Shown here piece by piece: positions 1 through 5,655 of a stretch of DNA of 6,805 nt (its first letter is position 1; each line of letters starts with the position of its first letter). The notes under the pieces are model-generated. The model was not told where the DNA came from, searched no databases, and saw only the letters and a list, made by a program, of their open reading frames with translations. A program made the translations under genes and the position numbers. Location: NCBI GenBank assembly GCA_012511095.1, contig JAAZGT010000230.1, forward strand, positions 1 through 6,805. Direction: 5' to 3'. Source of the DNA: Alcaligenaceae bacterium. GTDB taxonomy: Bacteria; Pseudomonadota; Gammaproteobacteria; Burkholderiales; Burkholderiaceae_B.

Positions 1-1503
1 ATTCAAATTGCTGGCAGTGTTAAAGCGCGTAAAGCCGAGCGTCACGCTTCTTCAGACTGGATGGAGATTGAAAAACAACGTGGTATTTCAGTCGCTTCAT
101 CAGTTATGCAGATGGAGTACAAAGACTGCGTGATTAACCTTTTAGACACGCCGGGTCACCAAGACTTCTCTGAAGATACTTATCGAGTACTCACTGCAGT
201 AGACGCCGCGGTGATGGTGGTTGATGCTGCTAACGGTATTGAGCCTCAAACCGAGCGCCTACTACAAGTGTGTCGTGCGCGCAACACACCTATTTTGACC
301 TTTATTAACAAGTTAGACCGCGAGGTACAAGAGCCCATTGATTTAATTGGTGAAATCGAATCCCACCTTGAGATGGACTGTATTCCTTTTACTTGGCCTG
401 TGGGCATGGGTAGACGATTCCACGGTATTTATGATTTGCGCAAGGATCATATGCGCATGTTTAATCGTAGCAACCCGTCACAGAGCGGCAGTGACGATAT
501 TTTTGTTAAGGGTTTAGATAACCCAGAATTGGATGAGCGTTGCGGTGAGACCATCGATAAGGCTCGCGAGGAAATTGAGCTTATTCAGATCGCTACACCT
601 GATTTTGATAAAAAAGAGTTCTTAAGTGCTAAGCAAACCCCTGTGTTTTTTGGCTCTGCGGTTTATAACTTCGGTGTGCAAGAGTTATTAGATACCCTAG
701 TTGAGTTTGCTCCTGCACCAGGCCCACGTGAAGCCCTAGAGCGTACAGTTGAGCCTTCAGAAAAGAAATTTACTGGTGTTGTTTTCAAGGTACAAGCCAA
801 TATGGATCCAGCACACCGTGACCGCGTAGCCTTTGTGCGCGTGAGCTCGGGTAAGTTTGAACGCGGTATGCGTCTAAAAATTGCTCGTACCGGTCGCGAT
901 TTCCGACCTAATAACCCCGTGTCATTTTTATCACAACGTCGTGACATCGTTGACGAGGCCTATGCTGGTGATGTGATCGGTATTCCTAACCATGGCGTTT
1001 TACACCTCGGTGATGTACTTACTGAAGGCGAAACACTACACTTTACGGGTTTGCCATTCTTTGCTCCTGAACTTTTCCAAACAGTAGAGGTCAAAGACCC
1101 ACTAAGAAGCAAACAGCTTCGCACGGGTTTAACTCAGTTGGGCGAAGAAGGTGCGATTCAGGTATTTAGACCACAAATTGCTGGAGGTGCCTTATTATTA
1201 GGCGCGGTTGGTCAGCTACAGTTCGAGGTGGTGGCTCACCGACTCAAAACTGAATACGGTGTCGATGCAGTATTAGGTCCTTCTCGCTACAATATGGCCC
1301 GCTGGGTAACAAGTAAGGATCCAAAAGCTTTACGTAAGTTTTTAGATACTAATATTTCAAATATTGCTTACGATGTCGTTGATGCACCTGCATTTTTAGT
1401 AAGCTCACCTGCACAACTAAGAGTAGCGCAAGAGCTGCATCCCGATATACAATTCCATGTGATGCGTGAGCATGGCGGTCAGATTTTTGCTGATAGTCAC
1501 TAA
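1..1503 (+). CDS. prfC: Peptide chain release factor 3 (RF3), 5' end outside window
   Basis: RF3 is a cytoplasmic translational GTPase that removes RF1/RF2 from the ribosome after peptide release. The frame is open from base 1, so the gene is cut by the window edge. The ATG at 61 is internal: the 20 codons before it (IQIAGSVKARKAERHASSDW) match RF3 sequence from memory of the E. coli protein. About 38 N-terminal residues, including the P-loop (G1), are missing. Visible GTPase motifs are the RGIS switch I region, DTPGH (G3, 145-159) and NKLD (G4, 307-318). The EF-Tu-like domain 2 (KFTGVVFKVQANMDPAHRDR) and the C-terminal RF3 domain with EEGAIQVFRP follow. The 500 residues present plus the missing part come close to the usual ~530. 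The C-terminus runs a few residues beyond the common REH ending (GGQIFADSH). The identity is secure; the gene is partial only because of the window. Confidence 0.97.
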   Translation: MQIAGSVKARKAERHASSDWMEIEKQRGISVASSVMQMEYKDCVINLLDTPGHQDFSEDTYRVLTAVDAAVMVVDAANGIEPQTERLLQVCRARNTPILTFINKLDREVQEPIDLIGEIESHLEMDCIPFTWPVGMGRRFHGIYDLRKDHMRMFNRSNPSQSGSDDIFVKGLDNPELDERCGETIDKAREEIELIQIATPDFDKKEFLSAKQTPVFFGSAVYNFGVQELLDTLVEFAPAPGPREALERTVEPSEKKFTGVVFKVQANMDPAHRDRVAFVRVSSGKFERGMRLKIARTGRDFRPNNPVSFLSQRRDIVDEAYAGDVIGIPNHGVLHLGDVLTEGETLHFTGLPFFAPELFQTVEVKDPLRSKQLRTGLTQLGEEGAIQVFRPQIAGGALLLGAVGQLQFEVVAHRLKTEYGVDAVLGPSRYNMARWVTSKDPKALRKFLDTNISNIAYDVVDAPAFLVSSPAQLRVAQELHPDIQFHVMREHGGQIFADSH

Positions 1504-1535
1504 TTAACACTGAGGGTTCAGCCCTACTTATTATT

Positions 1536-2114
1536 ATGTCTTGGCGTTTTTTAATTTTTACAATTATTGTGTTTGCTGGTATTGCAACCGCTCTTGGCCT
1601 ACAAGCTGGCGACTACTTAACTCAGCGCGTACCAGTTCAGGCCAATATTCCTAATGTGACTGAGCTCGATCCGCCTGCATCATACGACGCCCAAGGCAAG
1701 TTATTGATTCCTCAGCCCATGCAACCATTGCTTGATGGCACTCAAGGCTTAGCTGCAGCTAAGCCTGATGTGGAGTGGAAAGTTAAGGCGGGTAGCTTAA
1801 GCGACACCATTAAAAACCAAGAGCAAAGTGCGATGAACGCTGAGGAAAACCAGCGTCTCAGCGGTGTTGTCACTCAAGGTACAACCGGTACACCTAGCAA
1901 AACCTTCCAACCCATTCGTCGCCAAAACACGACACCTAGTGCTAACACAGGCGGATCTAACAATTTAGGGTGGGTGCCAGCGTTTAATCAAGCCATGGCG
2001 CGATGTCGTACCCTAGGTTTTAATGACCGTCCAGCCTGTATCAGCCGTGTACGCAATCAATATTGTGGCGCCAATAATGCTTGGGGTCGTGTTGCCGATT
2101 GCCCTGCTAGGTAA
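1536..2114 (+). CDS. Membrane-anchored protein of unknown function with a four-cysteine C-terminus
   Basis: This 192-residue protein is not a family I can name. Residues 4-24 form one hydrophobic segment after a short positive start (MSWR), which reads as a signal anchor or uncleaved signal, so most of the protein should face the periplasm. Residues 25-145 are polar, rich in Pro, Gln, Thr and Asn, and look low in structure. The last ~45 residues form a compact module with C157, C168, C177 and C189 and the pattern CISRVRNQYC...WGRVADCP. I associate similar short cysteine modules with Burkholderiales envelope proteins (recollection, not a search). The four cysteines could form two disulfides in the periplasm (inference). 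The gene starts 33 bases after prfC stops, so co-transcription is plausible. The only purine-rich ribosome-site match (TGAGGG, 1511-1516) is about 19 bases from the ATG, too far to be convincing, so the start is slightly uncertain. Confidence 0.8.
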   Translation: MSWRFLIFTIIVFAGIATALGLQAGDYLTQRVPVQANIPNVTELDPPASYDAQGKLLIPQPMQPLLDGTQGLAAAKPDVEWKVKAGSLSDTIKNQEQSAMNAEENQRLSGVVTQGTTGTPSKTFQPIRRQNTTPSANTGGSNNLGWVPAFNQAMARCRTLGFNDRPACISRVRNQYCGANNAWGRVADCPAR

Positions 2115-2150
2115 TAGCCTAGGTGGTTAGAGGGGGCAAAAGTCGCTAAA

Positions 2151-2176
2151 ATGGTTTCTAATTAAATAGAAACTAT
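2151..2176. repeat. Inverted repeat upstream of the two-TM gene
   Basis: ATGGTTTCTA (2151-2160) and TAGAAACTAT (2167-2176) can form a 10-pair stem with one G-U pair and a six-base loop. No T-tract follows, so it does not read as a terminator on the + strand. It lies in the 83-base gap before the gene at 2198, where it could be an operator or mRNA hairpin. Its function is unknown. Confidence 0.4.
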
Positions 2177-2197
2177 AAAATTACTTGAGACCTAGCT

Positions 2198-2836
2198 ATG
2201 AGCCCCAATCGTTCCAACTATAAAAACGATATTAGATTAATTGATGGCACTCTACTAAATTTAGTTAAGAGTCGTCTTTTCATATTAATAGCCCTTACCG
2301 CCCTTGTTTTAGGGATACTTTATGTAGTGGCTAATAAGATTTTAGACTTTGGTAAGAGTATTGATTACTCGTTTTTAGACGATATTGCTGCTACTGCCGT
2401 CATTGAGTATTTAGACAAATACAATATTTACTTCTGGTGGGCGCTAGTCGTCATCATCGCACTCTTTACTTTACTCTTTCTTAATAGCATGGTCAGACAA
2501 AGCTTTAGGAGCTTTGCTGAGACTAATGTCCCTATGCCTGTTGTTCGCAACCTGATGAGCCGCTTATCCCCTGCCAGCCTAGAGGTCTTATCTTGGGTTT
2601 GGAATGACCGTCGTGAACCCATAAAAATCACCGACCTAAAGCAGCTTAGTCAGGAGCTAAGACAAGGTCGCTTTAACCGCATCAATGATGCTAGAGAGCA
2701 AGAGGAGCTATTAAACCAAGGGATTAATGGCGCCGAAACGCGTGAAATTATTACTAACAATGCGACAACGACTCGAACTAGCAATGTAGAGCCTCAAGTA
2801 ATCATTGCTCAAGCCGAACCAGAACTAAAGGCATAA
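2198..2836 (+). CDS. Unrecognised protein with two membrane segments
   Basis: This 212-residue protein is not one I recognise. A short polar N-terminus (residues 1-26) precedes two hydrophobic segments at about 27-45 and 78-97, joined by an acidic ~30-residue loop. The rest is soluble: an Arg-containing linker after TM2 (VRQSFRSF), a helical region at about 112-172 (starting near PMPVVRNLMSRLSP and rich in Arg, Gln and Glu), and a low-complexity tail rich in Asn and Thr. The positive residues flanking both membrane segments suggest that both ends are cytoplasmic with the loop outside (inference). A weak TTGAGA (2185-2190) lies seven bases before the ATG. The gene is on the same strand as its neighbours, but its 83-base gap holds an inverted repeat, so it may have its own control. 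No catalytic motif is visible. The identity as a real gene rests on length, coherent membrane topology and sensible composition. Confidence 0.75.
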   Translation: MSPNRSNYKNDIRLIDGTLLNLVKSRLFILIALTALVLGILYVVANKILDFGKSIDYSFLDDIAATAVIEYLDKYNIYFWWALVVIIALFTLLFLNSMVRQSFRSFAETNVPMPVVRNLMSRLSPASLEVLSWVWNDRREPIKITDLKQLSQELRQGRFNRINDAREQEELLNQGINGAETREIITNNATTTRTSNVEPQVIIAQAEPELKA

Positions 2837-2858
2837 ATCTTTATTAAACAAATACTTA

Positions 2859-2905
2859 TAGCTGTCGCTAAAAAAATATCAATCTTGGTATAAAAGCAAC
2901 AGCTA
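2859..2905. repeat. Inverted repeat near the candidate leu promoter
   Basis: TAGCTGTCGCT (2859-2869) and AGCAACAGCTA (2895-2905) are inverted copies matching at 10 of 11 positions, separated by 25 bases that begin with an A-run. The right arm falls between the putative -35 and -10 boxes at 2885-2914, a position expected for an operator. As an RNA hairpin the loop would be large and no T-tract follows, so termination is unlikely. Confidence 0.4.
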
Positions 2906-2914
2906 AAGTACAAT
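2885..2914 (+). promoter_or_regulatory. Candidate sigma-70 promoter for the leuA leader transcript
   Basis: TTGGTA (2885-2890) and TACAAT (2909-2914) are separated by 18 bases. The -10 box differs from consensus at one position and the -35 box at two. Initiation near 2921 would give a leader of about 420 bases before leuA. The region is AT-rich, so chance matches are likely and other -10-like boxes (for example TATTAT at 2932-2937) are present. Confidence 0.35.
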
Positions 2915-2985
2915 AAGTTGTAATATTTAAGTATTATCAGACGAAGTCTTGATAAAAATCATTAAGCGTGATAGAAATATTATCT

Positions 2986-3174
2986 ATGGATACTAAAAAG
3001 GGAACCTTCGCTGCACCTGTTGCGATTTTAGTTGATGGCACTGCCTCAACTTTTTCGTCGTTCCCTGCTTCTGCGTTATCCAACGCAAATCTATTCACAG
3101 CTTCTACTTTATCAGTACAAACCGTTGCCTTGCTCCTCGGTTTACTACTCCTATTGATCGGTTGCCTAGCCTAG
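2986..3174 (+). CDS. leuL: Putative leucine-rich leader peptide for leuA
   Basis: This 62-codon frame ends 167 bases before leuA. Its last 14 residues (L49-A62) are LLLGLLLLLIGCLA. Nine of these are Leu, and eight of the nine codons at 3130-3156 are Leu. The Leu codons here are CTC x3, CTA x3, TTG x2 and TTA x1. By my reading leuA itself uses no CTC and only three CTA among 36 Leu codons. Runs of rarer codons for the pathway's own product are the hallmark of amino-acid attenuation leaders such as enterobacterial leuL. The start is uncertain: ATG 2986 has no clear ribosome site, a GTG at 2968 is also in frame, and 62 residues is long for a leader. An alternative reading is a small membrane protein with one C-terminal hydrophobic helix. 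The gene symbol is by functional analogy only. Confidence 0.5.
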   Translation: MDTKKGTFAAPVAILVDGTASTFSSFPASALSNANLFTASTLSVQTVALLLGLLLLLIGCLA

Positions 3175-3341
3175 AGCCTAGGTGGTGCTACGCAGCCGTT
3201 TCAATGAGCCACCCATTAACTCCGCTATATGGAGTACAGCTTCAGTTCATATTTTTTAATTTTATATATCAGCTCTATCTCAAGGCGATTAATTATATCG
3301 GGGTCACGAGCCCACTTGAATAGAAAGAAATAGGTGTCACC
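3175..3341 (+). promoter_or_regulatory. leuA leader RNA region with alternative pairings
   Basis: These are the untranslated bases between the Leu-rich frame and leuA. ACTCC (3219-3223) can pair with GGAGT (3231-3235) around a seven-base loop. The same GGAGT, extended to GGAGTA (3231-3236), can instead pair with TACTCC at 3146-3151 inside the Leu codon block, so the two pairings exclude each other. GGTGG (3181-3185) can pair with CCACC (3209-3213). A run of six T lies at 3252-3257, but 16 bases separate it from the nearest stem, so no standard terminator is present by eye. The pairings are short; a role in leucine attenuation is inference. Confidence 0.35.
3332..3336 (+). promoter_or_regulatory. 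leuA ribosome binding site
   Basis: AGGTG sits five bases before the ATG at 3342 and supports that start. The protein beginning MLSNPATKY at that ATG also matches the expected N-terminus of long-form LeuA. Confidence 0.65.
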
Positions 3342-5045
3342 ATGCTATCAAATCCAGCGACTAAATACGTCCCATTTAAACCTTTTGAACGTGATTTTTC
3401 AGAGCGTACTTGGCCTTCTAAGCGCATCACCCATCCGCCAATTTGGATGAGTACCGACTTACGTGACGGTAACCAATCTTTAATTGAGCCCATGAGTATT
3501 GAGCGTAAGCTTCGCTTTTTTAAACACTTATTAAAAATTGGTTTTAAAGAAATTGAAGTAGGCTTCCCATCTGCATCGCAGACAGACTTTGATTTTGTAC
3601 GTCATTTAATTGATAACGATCTTATCCCTGAAGACGTAACCATCATTGTTTTAACTCAGGCACGTCAGGATTTGATTGCCCGTACTGCAGAAGCTTGTGC
3701 TGGCTCTAAAAATGCCATGATTCACATGTATAACGCCTGTGCACCTTCTTTCCGTAAAATCGTCTTCAATATGAGCAAAGACGAGGTACGTGAGTTTGCT
3801 ATTGCTGGTACTAAAATGGTGATGGCTGAACAAGCTAAATACCCAGAGGTTAATTGGAGCTTTGAATACTCTCCAGAGGTTTTCTCAACCACTGAACCAG
3901 AATTTGCTGTTGAAGTATGTAATGCAGTTGCTGAAACCTATGGTGCCACAGTTGATAAGAAGATTGTTTTCAACTTACCAGCGACCATTGAAGCGACCAC
4001 ACCTAATCTTTACGCTGACCAAATCGAGTACTTCTGTAATAACATTAACAATCGCGAAGCCTGTATCGTCAGTGTGCACCCACACAATGACCGCGGTACT
4101 GCAGTAGCTGCTGCTGAATTAGCGATGATGGCCGGTGCGGATCGTGTTGAGGGTTGTTTATTTGGTAGTGGTGAGCGCACTGGTAACGTGTGTTTAGTAA
4201 CACTTGCTATTAACCTATACACCCAAGGTATTAACCCAGGCTTAGACTTCTCAGATATCGACTCTGTTCGTCGTACTGCCGAGTACTGTAACCAATTACC
4301 TGTTAGCCCTCGTCATCCTTGGGCTGGTGACCTTGTGTTTACTGCCTTCTCTGGTTCTCACCAAGATGCTATTAGAAAAGGCTTTGCTCAACAAAAAGAA
4401 GACGCGGTTTGGGAGGTTCCATACTTACCAATTGACCCTGCTGACTTAGGTCGTAGTTACGATGCAGTAATTCGTGTTAACAGCCAATCAGGTAAGGGTG
4501 GCGTAGCTTACTTACTTGAAGAAGAGCATGGTTTAAACTTACCTCGTCGTTTACAAATTGAGTTCAGCCGTGCCATTAAGCGCGTTACCGATGAAACCGG
4601 TAAAGAAGTTGATGCCAAGATGGTTTTCGAGATCTTCCAAGACGAGTACTTAAAACAAGATAAGCCTTGGACTTTACTTGAGCATCAAATTACTAGCCAC
4701 CCTGCTTCTGATGAAAAAGAGCGTTTCTCTGTGGTGGTACGTATGAGCCACAATGGCGAAGAAAAAACGCTAAGTGGCAAGGGTAACGGTGCAATCTCTG
4801 CCTTTATCAATGCATTAGGTATGCCGATTGAGTTTATGGATTATTCTGAGCACGCCATTGGTAGCGGTGAAAACACAAAAGCTGCAAGCTACGTTGAGTT
4901 ACGCTTAGGTGATTCTCAATCGGGTTACGGTGTTGGCATGCACAAAGACATTGTTACCTCTTCTTTCTTAGCAGTCATCAGCGCTATCAACCGTCACTTA
5001 CAAGATGTTGAAGTTGAAGCAGAGGCTGAACAAGCAACTGTTTAA
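3342..5045 (+). CDS. leuA: 2-isopropylmalate synthase, long form
   Basis: LeuA condenses acetyl-CoA with 2-oxoisovalerate to give 2-isopropylmalate, the first committed step of leucine synthesis, in the cytoplasm. The 567-residue length fits the long class (actinobacteria and many betaproteobacteria, ~560-640), not the ~520-residue enterobacterial class. The catalytic TIM barrel carries TDLRDGNQ (38-45, D42 as metal ligand), HPHND (246-250, the metal-binding HxH) and GSGERTGN (275-282). SGSHQDAI (337-344) contains the catalytic-loop His340. Residues ~360-430 form the linker region, and ~440-555 the C-terminal regulatory domain that in this family binds leucine for feedback inhibition; SGKGNGAISAFINALG (478-493) lies in it. 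All key residues are present. Expression may also be leucine-controlled through the upstream leader. The gene appears monocistronic, ending just before a strong terminator. Betaproteobacteria often carry a second, shorter leuA elsewhere (known of the group, not seen here). Confidence 0.97.
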   Translation: MLSNPATKYVPFKPFERDFSERTWPSKRITHPPIWMSTDLRDGNQSLIEPMSIERKLRFFKHLLKIGFKEIEVGFPSASQTDFDFVRHLIDNDLIPEDVTIIVLTQARQDLIARTAEACAGSKNAMIHMYNACAPSFRKIVFNMSKDEVREFAIAGTKMVMAEQAKYPEVNWSFEYSPEVFSTTEPEFAVEVCNAVAETYGATVDKKIVFNLPATIEATTPNLYADQIEYFCNNINNREACIVSVHPHNDRGTAVAAAELAMMAGADRVEGCLFGSGERTGNVCLVTLAINLYTQGINPGLDFSDIDSVRRTAEYCNQLPVSPRHPWAGDLVFTAFSGSHQDAIRKGFAQQKEDAVWEVPYLPIDPADLGRSYDAVIRVNSQSGKGGVAYLLEEEHGLNLPRRLQIEFSRAIKRVTDETGKEVDAKMVFEIFQDEYLKQDKPWTLLEHQITSHPASDEKERFSVVVRMSHNGEEKTLSGKGNGAISAFINALGMPIEFMDYSEHAIGSGENTKAASYVELRLGDSQSGYGVGMHKDIVTSSFLAVISAINRHLQDVEVEAEAEQATV

Positions 5046-5082
5046 ACCGTAGGCTAAATCAGTTTAGATAGCATTACAATAC

Positions 5083-5122
5083 AAATCGGCCTATCGTTAT
5101 TTCTACGGTAGGCCGATTTTTT
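5083..5122 (+). terminator. Factor-independent terminator after leuA
   Basis: AAATCGGCCTA (5083-5093) pairs perfectly with TAGGCCGATTT (5109-5119). The stem extends by four more pairs (one G-U), leaving a seven-base loop at 5098-5104. The T-run 5117-5122 overlaps and follows the right arm. It begins 37 bases after the leuA stop. The opposite side has AAA, so it may partly serve the convergent DUF1840 gene as well. Confidence 0.92.
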
Positions 5123-5165
5123 ATGTTTATGGGTGTTGGCTAAGGGTACTGGCTCCTTGGTCACA

Positions 5166-5537
5166 TTACCAAACTTGACCGCTTTGCCACATAACGTCAT
5201 CCCCATGTTTTTGAGCGCTCTCAAACAGCTCTAATAGTGGGTAAGCACGTTGACTAAAACTTACCCCCTCAATTAACGGATGTTTTTTCTCTAACCCCTC
5301 CTCTTTGCGCTCTTCCTCTTCCTTGTCGTGTACGGCGTAGCTGTGTAAATCCTTATTTTCGTCTTCATCAATCGCTTTACGTAAATTGGCAATTGCATCA
5401 GGTAATTGCTCTGCCGTGAAAACACCACTATCAGGTAGCTCATCATAATCGCGACCTGCCTCAGCTAATACGACACGCGCATGTTTCGCAATCATAATCA
5501 CTTCACCGCTGTTTTTCGATCTAAAAGTAACTAACAT
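5166..5537 (-). CDS. DUF1840 family protein
   Basis: This 123-residue cytoplasmic protein matches, from memory, the DUF1840 family (PF08895) that is widespread in betaproteobacteria; its function is not known. The N-terminal MLVTFRSKNSGEVIM and the C-terminal stretch SFSQRAYPLLELFESAQKHG, followed by DVMW, are the family's conserved ends. Between them lie an AEQLPDAIANLRKAI helix and a highly charged, variable Glu/Lys-rich segment (about residues 57-86). No signal peptide or membrane segment is present. The start is supported by AGGGGA five bases upstream on the minus strand. The gene converges on leuA across the terminator at 5083-5122 and diverges from the RHS-type gene at 5656. It looks like a lineage housekeeping gene of unknown role. 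Confidence 0.9.
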   Translation of the reverse strand: MLVTFRSKNSGEVIMIAKHARVVLAEAGRDYDELPDSGVFTAEQLPDAIANLRKAIDEDENKDLHSYAVHDKEEEERKEEGLEKKHPLIEGVSFSQRAYPLLELFESAQKHGDDVMWQSGQVW

Positions 5538-5542
5538 CTATT

Positions 5543-5548
5543 TCCCCT
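5543..5548 (-). promoter_or_regulatory. Ribosome binding site of the DUF1840 gene
   Basis: On the minus strand AGGGGA lies five bases before the ATG that ends at 5537, within AAAAGGGGAAA. It is the strongest ribosome site in the window and fixes that start. I did not find a convincing promoter for this gene. Confidence 0.7.
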
Positions 5549-5613
5549 TTTAAGCAATACAAACAAAAAGCTATAGGACAAATTTAGCCTACTACGCTCA
5601 ATAAAGTGTGGCT

Positions 5614-5642
5614 TTGAACCACAATTAATTAATTTTTTTAAT
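5614..5642 (+). promoter_or_regulatory. Candidate sigma-70 promoter of the RHS-type gene
   Basis: TTGAAC (5614-5619) and TTTAAT (5637-5642) are separated by 17 bases, with one mismatch in the -10 box and two in the -35 box. Initiation near 5649 would leave a very short untranslated leader before ATG 5656. The AT-rich spacer includes AATTAATTAATT, a perfect palindrome. TGTGG/CCACA (5607-5611/5619-5623) flanks the -35 box as a small inverted repeat. Chance matches are likely in such AT-rich sequence. Confidence 0.4.
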
Positions 5643-5655
5643 TTTTGAGTTGTGA

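Noticed and set aside
61..63. ATG at 61 as the start of prfC
   Set aside because: The 20 codons before it are in frame, open and match RF3. The gene begins outside the window, and the missing P-loop is an edge effect, not a truncation.
663..947. Minus-strand open frame inside prfC
   Set aside because: It lies wholly opposite a conserved gene, its protein is Arg/Ser-rich as expected from an antisense shadow, and no ribosome site supports it.
1513..1525. AGGG/CCCT mini-hairpin between prfC and the next gene as a terminator
   Set aside because: The stem is four or five pairs with a three-base loop and no real T-tract, too weak to terminate prfC transcription.
2116..3186. The 12-base direct repeat AGCCTAGGTGGT at 2116-2127 and 3175-3186, each directly after a stop codon
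   Set aside because: In a window of this length about one exact 12-mer repeat is expected by chance, and no longer similarity surrounds the copies. The position after stop codons is curious but not enough.
3219..3257. Terminator made of ACTCC/GGAGT plus the T-run at 3252-3257
   Set aside because: The stem is only five pairs and is 16 bases from the T-run, so it is not called as a terminator; it is kept only as a possible switch element.
3204..3323. 39-residue open frame starting MSHPLTPLYG just before leuA
   Set aside because: No ribosome site, no Leu codon cluster and AT-driven composition (FIFFNFIYQLY). The MSH start resembling enterobacterial leuL is coincidence.
3862..4222. Open frames within leuA in other frames and on the opposite strand
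   Set aside because: leuA is complete and conserved across this stretch; these are coding shadows without supporting signals.
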